Part shown: piece by piece, positions 10,799-20,155 of the stretch
How the letters are laid out: every line of letters begins with the position of its first letter
Position numbering within the stretch: position 1 is the first letter of the stretch
DNA from: Dermabacter vaginalis
Lineage (GTDB): Bacteria > Actinomycetota > Actinomycetes > Actinomycetales > Dermabacteraceae
Direction of reading: 5' to 3'
DNA: 64,000 nt
Assembly: GCF_001678905.1 (NCBI RefSeq)
Contig: NZ_CP012117.1
Span: forward strand, 310,001 to 374,000
Translations under genes and position numbers: made by a program
Notes under the pieces: model-generated
The model's input: the letters and a program-made list of their open reading frames with translations, nothing else
What the model was told of the DNA's origin: nothing
Databases searched by the model: none

Positions 10799-11761
10799 AT
10801 GATGCACGTTAGTGAATGTCGGTCCGACGCTCGCCAGGCAGCCGTCGGAACCCCCAGGCGCGCGTTCCTCCGCGCGATCCCCGCCGCCCTCGCGGCAGGC
10901 GCTCTCGCCCCCAGCCTTGGGGCGTGCACTCGCGCCTCCGAAACCCTCGCAGCCGAGGCGAGTCTCATCCCCGAGGTCGATTTCAGCGGGATCGAGTACC
11001 AGGACGACATTGCCGCACTCCTGCCCGAAGAAATCCGCGCGCGAGGCGAACTCGTGAATGGGGCCGAGCTGAGCTACGCGCCCGGCGAGTTCCTCAACAA
11101 CGGTAAAGCGGTGGGCTACGACATCGATCTCCTCACCGCTCTCGGTATCGTGTTCGGGCTCAAAACTCGCACCGAATCCGCCGTGTTCTCCCAAATCATC
11201 CCTGCCGTGGGCAGTAAATACGACGTGGGAATCTCAGGCTTCACGATCAACGACGAGCGACTAGAAACCGTGACCATGGTGAGTTACTTCGAGGCCGGTA
11301 TCTCTTACGCGGTCAAGAAAGGCAACCCCTATGGGATCGACCCGCACGACCTGTGCGGCAAACGCCCCGCGGTGCAGGTTGGCTCCTACCAGGAAGAGAT
11401 CGCCCTCGCCGCCGATGAACAGTGCCGCGCCGAAGGAAGGCGCTCCGTGGACGTCCTCGCCTACGCCAACAACTCCGATGTCGTCACGAACGTTGCAGGT
11501 GGTAAGGCTGATGTGCTCATTGCCGATTCGCCCGTCACGAGCTACGCGATCGCGCGTTCGCGCGGCAGCCTCGAACAGGTCGGCGACGTCGAGGAATCGG
11601 CACTCAACGGGATCGTGGTCAAGAAAGGCGAGGACCAACTCGCCGAAGCGCTGTGTGCCGCTGTGCAGCATCTCATCGACACCGGCGCCCTGCGCACGAT
11701 CATGAGCGCGTGGGGCAACGACGCAGGGCTGATCGAGAAAGCAGAGGTCAAGAAGGCATGA
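10799..11761 (+). CDS. Amino-acid ABC transporter substrate-binding lipoprotein
   Basis: About 320 residues. The N-terminus has a twin-arginine motif RRAFLRAI, a hydrophobic stretch and a lipobox LGAC, so it is probably a Tat-exported lipoprotein. The rest is a SBP_bac_3 (family 3) periplasmic-binding fold with VGYDIDLLTALGIVFGLK and YDVGISGFTINDERL, typical of polar amino-acid binders. First gene of an importer operon, overlapping the permease by 4 bases. The 27-bp palindrome at 10823-10849 encodes SDARQAAVG just before the twin arginines. A six-codon reading frame (10782-10802) behind AGGA ends across this start and could be a leader. Start could also be the next ATG at 10802. Confidence 0.88.
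   Translation: MMHVSECRSDARQAAVGTPRRAFLRAIPAALAAGALAPSLGACTRASETLAAEASLIPEVDFSGIEYQDDIAALLPEEIRARGELVNGAELSYAPGEFLNNGKAVGYDIDLLTALGIVFGLKTRTESAVFSQIIPAVGSKYDVGISGFTINDERLETVTMVSYFEAGISYAVKKGNPYGIDPHDLCGKRPAVQVGSYQEEIALAADEQCRAEGRRSVDVLAYANNSDVVTNVAGGKADVLIADSPVTSYAIARSRGSLEQVGDVEESALNGIVVKKGEDQLAEALCAAVQHLIDTGALRTIMSAWGNDAGLIEKAEVKKA
10823..10849. repeat. 27-bp palindromic element, copy 1 (in frame in binding-protein gene)
   Basis: Arms TCCGACGCTCGCC and GGCAGCCGTCGGA flank a single A. Outer 7 and inner 3 positions of each arm are complementary. Read in the gene's frame it is SDARQAAVG, in the variable N-terminal region. Confidence 0.75.
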
Positions 11762-12711
11762 ATACGAGTATCGACACCCCGATCCCGAACCGGATTCGCG
11801 CCAAACGAGCGCCGAGGCCGGGCACGTGGATCGCCGCGGTCATCGTTGCACTGCTCAGCGTGTGGCTCATCGCCTTCGCCGCGGGCAACGAGGTCTTCGA
11901 ATGGAACGTCGTAGGAACCTACCTGTTCGACGTCAAGGTCATCAAAGGCGTTGGTTGGACCCTGCTTCTCACGCTCGTGTCGATGGTGATTGGCACGGTG
12001 ATCGCCCTGACTGCCGCGATCATGCGGCTCAGCTCCAACCCCGTTCTGCGGGGTGTCTCATGGGCCTACATCTTCGTGTTCCGCGGTGTCCCCGTCTACA
12101 CGCAGCTCGTGTTCTGGGGTCTCATCACCGTGATCGTTCCGAAGATCGTGATCGGCGTGCCCTTCGGCCCCGAGCTCGTGAGCCTTTCCACCCGTGAGTA
12201 CTTCACGGCATTCTGGGCGGCAACCGTAGCGCTCGGCCTCAACGAAGGTGCCTACCTTGCGGAGATCATGCGTGCGGGGCTGACGAGCGTGGAGCGCGGC
12301 CAGAGCGAAGCCGCAAAATCTCTCGGCATGAAGAACTCGCTCATTCTGCGCAGGATCGTGATCCCTCAGGCTATGCGCGTCATCATCCCGCCGCTCGGCA
12401 ACGAAACGATCGGCATGCTCAAGACGACCTCGCTCGTGCTCGCCGTGCCGTTCACGCTCGATCTCACCTATGCCTCGAATTCGATCGCGAACCTCCTATT
12501 CAAGCCCGTACCGATGCTCATCGTCGCGGCACTGTGGTACCTCGCCGTGACGAGCGTGCTCATGGTGGGGCAGTACTACATTGAGCGATACTTCGGTCGC
12601 GGCTTCGATGACCGCCCCGCCGCGCGTCCCGGATCGCGCGCCTCGCGACAGGCATCCGTCAACGCCTTGGGCACGACCCCGAAGGATCCGCTTCCGGAGG
12701 TGGAGCTGTGA
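11758..12711 (+). CDS. Amino-acid ABC transporter permease
   Basis: 317-residue inner-membrane permease of the HisMQ/GlnP type, with about five membrane helices and the EAA loop that contacts the ATPase ([36 protein letters not shown]). Start ATG at 11758 overlaps the stop of the binding-protein gene; longer in-frame versions read through unrelated upstream sequence. Overlaps the ATPase gene by 4 bases at its end. Works with the flanking genes to import an amino acid. Confidence 0.92.
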   Translation: MNTSIDTPIPNRIRAKRAPRPGTWIAAVIVALLSVWLIAFAAGNEVFEWNVVGTYLFDVKVIKGVGWTLLLTLVSMVIGTVIALTAAIMRLSSNPVLRGVSWAYIFVFRGVPVYTQLVFWGLITVIVPKIVIGVPFGPELVSLSTREYFTAFWAATVALGLNEGAYLAEIMRAGLTSVERGQSEAAKSLGMKNSLILRRIVIPQAMRVIIPPLGNETIGMLKTTSLVLAVPFTLDLTYASNSIANLLFKPVPMLIVAALWYLAVTSVLMVGQYYIERYFGRGFDDRPAARPGSRASRQASVNALGTTPKDPLPEVEL

Positions 12712-13544
12712 GTACGAGCTCGGTAGCGACATCGACACACGACAACGGCAAGGAAAAGAACATGTCCATGGTGGCGGCGCCCAAGGTGCGGCTTGAGAAC
12801 ATCCACAAGGCCTTCGGGAACCTGCACGTTCTGCGTGGAGTCGACCTCGAGGTCGGCGAAGGCGAAGTGTGCGTGCTCATCGGCCCCTCCGGCTCGGGTA
12901 AATCCACGCTCCTTCGCTGCATCAACCAGCTCGAGGAGCCCACGGGCGGGAAGATCCTCATCGACGGCGAATTGCAGGGATACAGCCCGAAGCCGCTCGC
13001 CGACGGTCGCTGGCAGAAACTCTCCGAGAAAGAGATCGCGGCGCAGCGCTCGCGCATCTCGATGGTGTTCCAGCGCTTCAACCTATTCCCGCACATGACC
13101 GCCCTTGAGAACGTGTGCGAGGCACCGATCCACGTGCGTGGTGTGCCCAAGGTCGAGGCCCGCTCAAACGCGCTTGAGCTCCTCAAGCGCGTGGGACTCG
13201 GTGATCGCGCGGATCACTACCCGAGCGAGCTTTCGGGCGGGCAGCAGCAGCGCGTTGCGATCGCGCGGGCGCTCGCAATGGAGCCCGAGATCATGCTGTT
13301 CGACGAGCCCACCTCAGCGCTCGATCCGGAACTCGTCGCTGAAGTGCTCCAGGTTCTCAAGGACCTCGCTGTCGAAGGCCAAACCATGGTGGTGGTGACG
13401 CACGAGATCGCCTTCGCGCGCGAGGTCGCCGACCACGTCGTGTTCATGGATGGAGGTCAGGCGGTCGAGGCTGGGCCGCCGAGTGAGATCCTCGATCACC
13501 CGCGTTCGGAGCGGCTCAAGGCCTTCCTCGCGAGTGTGCTCTAG
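12708..13544 (+). CDS. Amino-acid ABC transporter ATP-binding protein
   Basis: 278-residue importer ATPase of the GlnQ/HisP family: Walker [11 protein letters not shown]-loop [12 protein letters not shown], signature LSGGQQQR, Walker [16 protein letters not shown]-loop VVTHEI. Energises the permease encoded just upstream. GTG start at 12708 is placed by GGAGG at 12696-12700 and the 4-base overlap; an ATG at 12762 behind AAGGAAAAG is an alternative. Ends 4 bases inside the convergent YcxB-like gene. Confidence 0.93.
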   Translation: MSTSSVATSTHDNGKEKNMSMVAAPKVRLENIHKAFGNLHVLRGVDLEVGEGEVCVLIGPSGSGKSTLLRCINQLEEPTGGKILIDGELQGYSPKPLADGRWQKLSEKEIAAQRSRISMVFQRFNLFPHMTALENVCEAPIHVRGVPKVEARSNALELLKRVGLGDRADHYPSELSGGQQQRVAIARALAMEPEIMLFDEPTSALDPELVAEVLQVLKDLAVEGQTMVVVTHEIAFAREVADHVVFMDGGQAVEAGPPSEILDHPRSERLKAFLASVL

Positions 13545-14395
13545 CGGCCGGATCGGAACCGTTCTGCTGCGGCGATAATCTCGCTTGGCGGAACGTCGAG
13601 GTACATCCCGAAATACACCATGTTGGTGTGGGGAAGGTGCACCACGAGATTCGTATCGCCCCTTGGTGAGGCCTTCGTGATCGAGAGGCTCACATCGTGC
13701 CACGGGTAGGTTCTGCGCTCGCCTCCCTTTTCGAGGAGGGCGAGGCCTTCTCGGTCGAGCCACAGCCCCTTGCCGTTCTTCGAGCGACCCCACTTGATGG
13801 TCCGATCCGTGGGGGCCGCGACGATCTTGCTCGCTCTGGCGCGGATCTCCTGAAAACTTGACGTGAACGCGTCGCTGAAGCGTGCCTCTTTCGGCACCGA
13901 AAACCCGCGTTCATCGAGGGTATAGACACCTTCGATGGGAGCGTTGTGATACGCGCTCGCGGCTTCCCTTTCAGCACGACGCTGTTCCCGGCGTACACGC
14001 GCGCGCTGCACGATGCGAAGAATGAACGGCAAGACGACAAGGAGCACGAACCCCATGATCAAGGGAACAAAGAACTTTAGTTTAGCCGGAAGAACGTCGC
14101 TATTGAGGAGCGAGAGGGTCACGCTCCCCGCGATCCCAATCGCAAGGAAGGCGCCCGCGACGCGAAGAACTTCACTCATGAGATGGGGGACGTCTTTGCG
14201 GAGGGAGTCGTGCATCTCCTCGCGAGAACCCCCGAGGGACTCGAAGGGCATCTTCGCAAGTGCCCCGAGCTTCTCTCGCGTATCCGGGAGGCCGTTGTCC
14301 TCGTAACCGACGCACATCTGATCCAAGCGAAGCCCCTCTCGCTCCCGTGGGTTCCACTTTGATTTTACGCGAGCGTGACTTGAAAAGTCACGCAA
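13541..14395 (-). CDS. YcxB-like membrane protein, paralogue A
   Basis: About 284 residues. A polar N-terminus is followed by two membrane helices (about residues 75-125, [19 protein letters not shown] and [19 protein letters not shown]), a basic stretch, and a C-terminal cytosolic domain with [13 protein letters not shown] and [11 protein letters not shown], resembling the YcxB-like fold. The C-terminal half is clearly homologous to the next gene downstream in coordinates. Function unknown. The GTG start at 14395 follows AGGTGA; a later ATG is possible. Confidence 0.65.
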   Translation of the reverse strand: MRDFSSHARVKSKWNPREREGLRLDQMCVGYEDNGLPDTREKLGALAKMPFESLGGSREEMHDSLRKDVPHLMSEVLRVAGAFLAIGIAGSVTLSLLNSDVLPAKLKFFVPLIMGFVLLVVLPFILRIVQRARVRREQRRAEREAASAYHNAPIEGVYTLDERGFSVPKEARFSDAFTSSFQEIRARASKIVAAPTDRTIKWGRSKNGKGLWLDREGLALLEKGGERRTYPWHDVSLSITKASPRGDTNLVVHLPHTNMVYFGMYLDVPPSEIIAAAERFRSGR

Positions 14396-14421
14396 TCACC
14401 TGCTGTAACAGCGAAATTGGG

Positions 14422-15021
14422 TTAGGCGCGAAGGCTTTGCGCGCGCGCGACAATTTCCGCGGCACTCAGCCCGAGTTTGTCACCGCTATAGCGCAGATGT
14501 CGGTGGGGCAAATGCACGATGAGGTCCTTCTTGCCGATGCGCGTGAGCGCTGTCTCCTCAAGGCGAACCTCGCTCCACGGGTAGGTCTCGTAGTGGTCCG
14601 CATCCGGTACGAGGCCGAGGAAGTCCTCGCCGAGCCACAGCCCAACACCGTCGATCGAGTAGGCCCATTCGAGCGCGTCGCTACCCGTCGCGGCTGGGGG
14701 AGCAGCTGGCGGGTTCTTGCGGTGGTCGAGGAACACTTGCTCGTAGAGTACGCGGCCCCTGCGGTAGAACGCGTAGCCGAGAAGTGCGAACACGGTTCCC
14801 GAGATCACGAAGGAAATGAAGAAGATGTGGATGCCGAAGGTTTTCTTCAAGAAAATATCGGCGAGAATGCCCGCAATGAGAAGCGCAATGAGGGTGCCGA
14901 GGTGCCGTCGACACAGCGCCGTGAGGGCCTGCAGGTAGCGGCGTGCGCGCGCCTCGCGCGGACTCGCGGCGCTTGCGAGGCCGCCTTCGTCGTAGCGCAC
15001 GGTAAAGGCGTTTTCGTCCAT
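14422..15021 (-). CDS. YcxB-like membrane protein, paralogue B
   Basis: 199 residues: polar N-terminus, two membrane helices (about residues 43-90, TLIALLIAGILADIF and IFFISFVISGTVFALLGYAF), then a YcxB-like cytosolic domain with YETYPWSEVRLEET and DLIVHLPHRHLRYSG. Paralogue of the gene ending at 13541, transcribed in the same direction just before it, so probably a tandem duplication. The start is the ATG at 15021 behind GGGGGAGG; the frame is open far upstream but reads non-coding sequence there. Confidence 0.7.
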   Translation of the reverse strand: MDENAFTVRYDEGGLASAASPREARARRYLQALTALCRRHLGTLIALLIAGILADIFLKKTFGIHIFFISFVISGTVFALLGYAFYRRGRVLYEQVFLDHRKNPPAAPPAATGSDALEWAYSIDGVGLWLGEDFLGLVPDADHYETYPWSEVRLEETALTRIGKKDLIVHLPHRHLRYSGDKLGLSAAEIVARAQSLRA

Positions 15022-15083
15022 GCCTCCCCCTCTTTTTTCCCCTTCAGGGTGAGGATCAACGCGCGACGAACCCTGACTTGAGG

Positions 15084-16355
15084 CTACCCTCTCTTTTTTA
15101 CACCCTGAATTTTGCGGCTGCCGAGGATTCCGATCGCGCGCGCCGCCCTGATCAATCCGAAGCCATCGGGCGCACTCATCCACGGCACGCCGTGGTGCTC
15201 GTGCACACTCTCGTGAGCGCGCTCGTGTGCAGGATCCGCTGGAGTGCGGGTTTCGCCGTGTAAGGAAGGTCCGACGGTTGCCGGGCGATCGTCGGACTCT
15301 TTTCTCCCTACCGTGCTGCGCCACACCTTTGGCACGGCCCCCACGAGAGCGCGCCCGAGGGCGCCGATCGACGCGAGGGGGCGTTCGGCGCCGTGGGCAA
15401 GGTCCTGCTCATCGTCGGTGAGTTCGCGAATCGCGACCGCTGCGACCGACTCCGGGTGTTGATCAACAACATTGCCGTAGATCGAGGGATCGTGTTGGCC
15501 GTCGTCACCCACGAGGAGCCAGCGCGTGTTCGGGAACATCTCGCGCAGCGAGGCGAGAGTGGTGAGTTTGTGGCGCGTGCCGGAGCGGAAGAAACCCGTG
15601 TTCGTGGGGCCCCAGTCGGTGAGGAGAAGCGGCCCCGCGGGGTAGCCGTTCTTGAACAGGAAGCGTTCGAGCACCGGGGCCACATTCCACGCGCCCGTTG
15701 AAAGGTAAATGAACGGCGTATTCTCGCCGTAGTGGCGGCGAAGCTGCTGGTAGAACACGGCCATGCCGGGAACGATGCGGCGCGAGGCCTGCGAGATCAC
15801 GAAGGCGTTCCAACCGGCGATGAGAGGCCGGGGCAAAAGCGTGATGAGCACCGTATCGTCGATGTCGCTCACGACCGCGATTTCCTGCGCTTCATCGTCA
15901 AACACGTGGGCGTTCGCCGTGACGGTGTTGCTGCCATCGGTACTGAGGGTGATGCTGTGAAGTCCAGGTTCGAGTTCGACGGCAATGACGTCGTCGACAA
16001 TGCCCGAGCGATCCGCGTACGTCTCAAAAACCCGCGGCCCCTCGGAGGTGCTCACCGTGACCTCGACCCGTACGTGCGGGTCGATTTGCGACGTGAAATT
16101 ACGAAATCCGCGCCGTGCGAGAGAACGCATATCGTACACGGGCTGATCGAAGTGATCGGGCTTCGTCCCGGCACCCGCGAAAAGAACCCGCCCGAGCACA
16201 CGCAGTCGTGTACGCGAACCGTACGCCGTGTACGGCTGGATTCGGGCCTCGAAGCCGAGAGCTCGAAGGAGCCGGGCAGTCGCCGTGTTTTTCTTATCCT
16301 CGAGGCGGGCCGACCAATGGGGTCGGTCGGGGCGCGAAAACGAATGTGAGCCCAA
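15084..16355 (-). CDS. App1/DUF2183 family phosphatase
   Basis: 423 residues. The C-terminal half holds a haloacid-dehalogenase-like catalytic motif SDIDDTVL followed by FIYLSTGAWNVAPVLERFLF and LLVGDDGQHDPSIY, the signature of the App1 (yeast phosphatidate phosphatase) / DUF2183 family. The N-terminal 170 residues form a beta-rich domain common in bacterial members. Role probably lipid or phosphate-ester hydrolysis, inferred from family. The C-terminal tail is low-complexity, charged, and includes SDDRPATVG encoded by a 27-bp palindrome at 15270-15296. Confidence 0.85.
   Translation of the reverse strand: MGSHSFSRPDRPHWSARLEDKKNTATARLLRALGFEARIQPYTAYGSRTRLRVLGRVLFAGAGTKPDHFDQPVYDMRSLARRGFRNFTSQIDPHVRVEVTVSTSEGPRVFETYADRSGIVDDVIAVELEPGLHSITLSTDGSNTVTANAHVFDDEAQEIAVVSDIDDTVLITLLPRPLIAGWNAFVISQASRRIVPGMAVFYQQLRRHYGENTPFIYLSTGAWNVAPVLERFLFKNGYPAGPLLLTDWGPTNTGFFRSGTRHKLTTLASLREMFPNTRWLLVGDDGQHDPSIYGNVVDQHPESVAAVAIRELTDDEQDLAHGAERPLASIGALGRALVGAVPKVWRSTVGRKESDDRPATVGPSLHGETRTPADPAHERAHESVHEHHGVPWMSAPDGFGLIRAARAIGILGSRKIQGVKKRG
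15270..15296. repeat. 27-bp palindromic element, copy 2 (in frame in App1 gene)
   Basis: Arms TCCGACGGTTGCC and GGCGATCGTCGGA flank one G; 11 of 13 arm positions pair. On the coding (minus) strand it reads SDDRPATVG in the variable C-terminal tail of the App1-like protein. Confidence 0.75.
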
Positions 16356-16472
16356 CGCACACCTCCCTGTACCTCGGATCGCGGCAGGCCCCCGGTGGGA
16401 GCTTGTCTATCCTAGTGGACGCGCCGCACGGGAGCCTTAACGCGCGCGCTGAAAATGCGGCAAGATAGTGGC

Positions 16473-17000
16473 GTGAGCAAATATCGAGTATTGACCGTGT
16501 GCACGGCGAACATCTGCCGTTCGCCTGCCGCCGCCGTCATGCTCAAAACCGGCCTCGAACAGGCGGGGCTCGAGGAACTCGTCGAGGTCGAGAGTGCGGG
16601 AACCACGTACGAGTCGGAGGGCTTCCCCATGGACGACCGCATCGTCCTCGCCCTCGAGCGTGCCGGGTACAGCCCCGAGGCGCACGCGGCACGCACCGTT
16701 CTTGTCCACCAGCTCGGCGAATGGGACCTCGTTCTCACGATGAGCACCAAGCACCTCGCGGAAATGAGCCGCAAACTTGAGGCGATTCCCGAAGGCGTGG
16801 AACCGCCCACGCTTCACATGTGGGGAGAGTTCGATCCCGCGAAGCCAGCCGTTGCCGAACCCGAAGACCTCGAGGTTCCCGACCCGTTCTACGAGGGGCA
16901 GAAATTTTTTGATCGCACCGTGCTCAAGATGGAGCGCGCGGTTCCGTCGATCTTGCTGTTCATCAAGTCGCGCCTTCGCGACCGCGGCGACATCGCCTAG
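16473..17000 (+). CDS. Low-molecular-weight protein-tyrosine phosphatase
   Basis: About 175 residues with the phosphate-binding loop CTANICRS (C-x5-R) at the N-terminus and the general-acid loop VPDPFYEG near residue 143, both as in LMW tyrosine phosphatases. Dephosphorylates phosphotyrosine proteins, often in capsule or envelope control. GTG 16473 (MSKYRVLTVCTANICRSP) is the conserved start; an ATG at 16455 would add six residues. Converges on the Pro/Glu-rich surface protein gene. Confidence 0.9.
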   Translation: MSKYRVLTVCTANICRSPAAAVMLKTGLEQAGLEELVEVESAGTTYESEGFPMDDRIVLALERAGYSPEAHAARTVLVHQLGEWDLVLTMSTKHLAEMSRKLEAIPEGVEPPTLHMWGEFDPAKPAVAEPEDLEVPDPFYEGQKFFDRTVLKMERAVPSILLFIKSRLRDRGDIA

Positions 17001-17017
17001 CCGTAGCGCGCGACGGC

Positions 17018-18247
17018 TTACGGCCTCTTCGCGCGTGCCCTGAGCGTCAGGGCACCGAGACCTCCGGCGACACCGACGCCTACCGCGACCGTAGTCGCGA
17101 GAATGGTTTTGAGTGTGCCGAGCGCACTTCCATCGGGATTGGTCCACACCGAAAGGATGGTGTCGACCTTTTCCTCGTCCTCTTCACCGCGAATCTCATT
17201 CGCGGGAGGTGTTGAGCCATCCGTGGGGGCCTCAGTGGGGTTCAGGCGAACGCCCGGGGGAGCGGTCTGGGGCTCTTCTTCTTCGGGTACCGTGAGCGCG
17301 GGAATCTCAGTGGCGCCGTTTTTCGGAGTCAGGAGGGGATCGGGCTCAGGGGTGGGAACGGGAGGAAGGGGAGAATCTTCCGGCTCTGGTTGGGCCTCAG
17401 GCTTTGTTTGGGCCTCAGGCTCGGATTCGGCCTCAGGTTCGGATTCTGCCTCAGGCTCGGGTTCACTCTCGGGTGTGGGCTCCGCCTTGGGAGTCGGCTC
17501 AGCTTCGCGCGAGGGCTCCGCTTCTGGCTCGGGTTCAGGAGTTTCGAGGCGCTTTTTGGGTGCTGGGGCAGCGGCCGGCATCGCGGGGGCCGGTTCAGGC
17601 TCTGGCTCTGGCTCGGGCGCTGGTTCTGGTTCAGGTGACGGCTCTGGCGAGGGCACCGGGGCGTGATCTTCCGTGGGCTCGACTGTAGGCTCCGGTTCGG
17701 GCGTCGGCTCCTCGGTGGGTTCCGGTTCCGGCGCAGGCTCCTCCGTGGGCGTCGGGCTGGGCTCTTCCGTCGGCTCCGGAGATGGCTCGAGTTCGGGCGT
17801 CGGTTCCTCGGTGGATTCCGGTTCGGGCACCGGTTCTTCGGTGGGCTCGGGCTCCTCGGTGGGTTCGGGCTCCGGGGTGGGCTCGGGAGCCGGCTGCTCA
17901 CCGAGGCACGGCTCTTCGCCCGGATGCTCGATCCACCACTTGACCCAGCGGAAACCCGCGATGAAGAAATACTCCTCGCCGGGAACCACGCAATCGGGGG
18001 TCTCTGGGGCCGACGGGTCATGGGCCTCGATCGGGGAGTCATTCGCAGGTTGAGCTGCGGCGACCTGGGGCAATGCCGGCGTAGATTCTTCGGCGGCAAA
18101 AGCAAGAGGCGCCGCCGGCACGCCAAGGATCGAGAAGGCGAGCGCGATGGCGCCAATGCGTTTGGCGAGCGGGCGATGTCGTGAGGGCAGACTGCGTGCC
18201 GGCGTGTGATGCGCCGCATGGCGCACGCCGGGGTGTGAAGTGAACAT
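17018..18247 (-). CDS. Pro/Glu-rich secreted surface protein with C-terminal membrane anchor
   Basis: 409 residues. Signal peptide at about residues 25-52 ending AFA-A, a short folded-looking region with two cysteines ([14 protein letters not shown]), then about 200 residues of imperfect repeats built of [12 protein letters not shown] and PEAESE units, a form that spans or anchors in cell wall. The C-terminus has a hydrophobic helix ([19 protein letters not shown]) and a basic tail, but no LPXTG, so it may be a plain membrane anchor. ATG 18247 follows GGGAG. Function unknown; an adhesin or wall-spanning stalk is an inference. Confidence 0.75.
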   Translation of the reverse strand: MFTSHPGVRHAAHHTPARSLPSRHRPLAKRIGAIALAFSILGVPAAPLAFAAEESTPALPQVAAAQPANDSPIEAHDPSAPETPDCVVPGEEYFFIAGFRWVKWWIEHPGEEPCLGEQPAPEPTPEPEPTEEPEPTEEPVPEPESTEEPTPELEPSPEPTEEPSPTPTEEPAPEPEPTEEPTPEPEPTVEPTEDHAPVPSPEPSPEPEPAPEPEPEPEPAPAMPAAAPAPKKRLETPEPEPEAEPSREAEPTPKAEPTPESEPEPEAESEPEAESEPEAQTKPEAQPEPEDSPLPPVPTPEPDPLLTPKNGATEIPALTVPEEEEPQTAPPGVRLNPTEAPTDGSTPPANEIRGEEDEEKVDTILSVWTNPDGSALGTLKTILATTVAVGVGVAGGLGALTLRARAKRP

Positions 18248-18413
18248 GCAGTCTCCCGAGGCCAAGAAAATTTATAGAAGCCTATTTTTCTTAAAGTGAT
18301 AAGGCGCGACGGGTCAAGACTACGCGCGGGTAAGCGTGCCTGTCACCTCAGTTATCGTTTTGTAATAAAAACAGTAGCGTTTAGTGCACAAATCGTCACC
18401 GACAGGAGAGGAA

Positions 18414-18447
18414 ATCGGGGGTATCCGTTCGCGCGGACACCCCCGAT
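18414..18447 (-). terminator. Terminator of pgm
   Basis: Stem of 14 bp with one mismatch-like wobble (18414-18427 with 18434-18447) and 6-base loop, followed on the minus strand by ATTTCC. It lies 30 bases beyond the pgm stop. Confidence 0.7.
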
Positions 18448-18476
18448 GATGCGTTGAAAGCGGCTGTGAACAGCGG

Positions 18477-20117
18477 TTATTTGCTCAGGGCTGCATCTAC
18501 GACATCCTTGGCGGCTGCCTGGACGCTCTTAAGGTGATCTTCGCCCTTGAACGATTCGGCGTAGATCTTGTAGATGTCCTCGGTCCCCGAAGGGCGCGCC
18601 GCGAACCATGCGTTCTTAGTCGTGACCTTGAGGCCGCCGATCGGATCACCCGAAGGGGCGTTCGTCATGATCGCCGTGATCTCTTCACCCGCAACGCTCG
18701 TGGCTGTCACGGACTCGGGGGAGAGGTTCTTGAGCTTCGCCTTGGCCTCGCGATCCGCGGGAGCGGAAATGCGCGCATACGCACTCGCCCCAAACTCGCC
18801 AACGAGATCCTCGAGATGCTCGTGGGGATTCTTCCCCGTGACCGCGGTGATTTCTGAGGCGAGCAGCGCGAGAATGATGCCGTCCTTGTCCGTCGTCCAC
18901 ACATCGCCGTTCATGCGCAGGAACGATGCTCCCGCGCTTTCCTCCCCGCCGAATCCCACCGAAGAATCGAGGAGACCTGGGACGAACCACTTGAAGCCCA
19001 CGGGGACTTCGAGAACGTCTCGGCCAATCTTTGCGCCGACGCGGTCGATGAGTGAGCTCGACACGAGGGTCTTACCGATCTTGGCGTTGCTCGGCCATTC
19101 GGGGCGGTGATTGAACAGGTAGGTGATGGCAACCGCGAGGTAGTGGTTGGGATTCATGAGACCGCCCTGTGGCGTGACGATGCCGTGGCGATCTGAATCC
19201 GTATCGTTACCCGTGGCGATATCAAACTTTTCGCGCTGCTCAAGAACCGAAGCCATCGCCCACGGGCTCGAGCAGTCCATGCGGATGATGCCGTCGGCGT
19301 CGAGAGTCATGAACGAGAAGGTCGGATCAACCTCGGGGTTAACGACAGTGAGGTCGAGTCCGTGGCGCTCGGCGATGCGACCCCAATACTCGACGGCGGC
19401 GCCGCCGAGAGGATCGGCGCCAATCTTCACGCCGGCTTTCGCGATCGCCTCCATGTTGATAACGGAAGGAAGATCCTCGACGTAAGTCTTCGTAAAGTCG
19501 TAGCGCCCGGCGCCCTCGACCGCTTTCGCGGTGCTGACGCGGCGCACCTCGCGAAGCCCGCCAGCGAGGATCTCGTTCGCACGATTCGCGATCCAGGAGG
19601 TCGCATCGGTATCGGCAGGCCCGCCGTGAGGGGGGTTGTACTTGAAGCCGCCATCGCGCGGGGGGTTGTGGCTTGGCGTGACAACAATGCCGTCGGCACG
19701 CGAATCATCGCTCGCGCCCTTGCCGCGATTGTGGACGAGGATCGCGTGCGAGATCGCGGGCGTGGGCGTGTAGCCATCACCCGAGTCAATGAGCACGGTG
19801 ACGCCGTTGCCCACGAGTACCTCGAGGGCCGTGTCGAACGCGGGCTTGCTCAGCACGTGCGTATCGCGCCCCATGAACAGTGGGCCACGAATGCCCTGCC
19901 CAGCGCGGTACTCCACAATCGCCTGCGTGGTCGCAGCGATGTGGCCCTCGTTGAATGCCGTATCGAGCGAGCTGCCGCGGTGCCCCGAGGTCCCAAAGCT
20001 CACGGCCTGGTCTGGATTCTCGGGGTCCGGGCGCAGCGAATAATAGGCGTCGATGACCTTGGACGGGTCGATCAGGTCGGAAGGAAGCGGGAGTTCCCCC
20101 GCCCTTTCGTGAACCAT
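18477..20117 (-). CDS. pgm: Phosphoglucomutase (alpha-D-glucose phosphate-specific)
   Basis: 546 residues, the standard length of bacterial Pgm. Interconverts glucose 1-phosphate and glucose 6-phosphate for glycogen and envelope sugar synthesis. The phosphoserine loop TPSHNPP is followed by the metal-binding region DTDSDRHGIV and the sugar-binding GGEESAG; the C-terminal phosphate loop is RPSGTEDIYKIY. ATG 20117 behind GAGGAG; a longer in-frame version has no ribosome site. Transcribed alone, with a strong hairpin after the stop. Confidence 0.95.
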   Translation of the reverse strand: MVHERAGELPLPSDLIDPSKVIDAYYSLRPDPENPDQAVSFGTSGHRGSSLDTAFNEGHIAATTQAIVEYRAGQGIRGPLFMGRDTHVLSKPAFDTALEVLVGNGVTVLIDSGDGYTPTPAISHAILVHNRGKGASDDSRADGIVVTPSHNPPRDGGFKYNPPHGGPADTDATSWIANRANEILAGGLREVRRVSTAKAVEGAGRYDFTKTYVEDLPSVINMEAIAKAGVKIGADPLGGAAVEYWGRIAERHGLDLTVVNPEVDPTFSFMTLDADGIIRMDCSSPWAMASVLEQREKFDIATGNDTDSDRHGIVTPQGGLMNPNHYLAVAITYLFNHRPEWPSNAKIGKTLVSSSLIDRVGAKIGRDVLEVPVGFKWFVPGLLDSSVGFGGEESAGASFLRMNGDVWTTDKDGIILALLASEITAVTGKNPHEHLEDLVGEFGASAYARISAPADREAKAKLKNLSPESVTATSVAGEEITAIMTNAPSGDPIGGLKVTTKNAWFAARPSGTEDIYKIYAESFKGEDHLKSVQAAAKDVVDAALSK

Positions 20118-20155
20118 GGAAAACTCCTCACATCCCTTGTGCCCTCGCGGGCTTT

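Noticed and set aside
10782-10802. Six-codon leader peptide before the amino-acid importer
   Set aside because: It has AGGA upstream and overlaps the next start, but no regulatory codon run or alternative hairpins were seen; too weak to list as a gene.
17103-17666. Ser/Gly-rich frame on the plus strand
   Set aside because: Reverse reading of the EP-rich repeats; the minus-strand protein has signal peptide and anchor.
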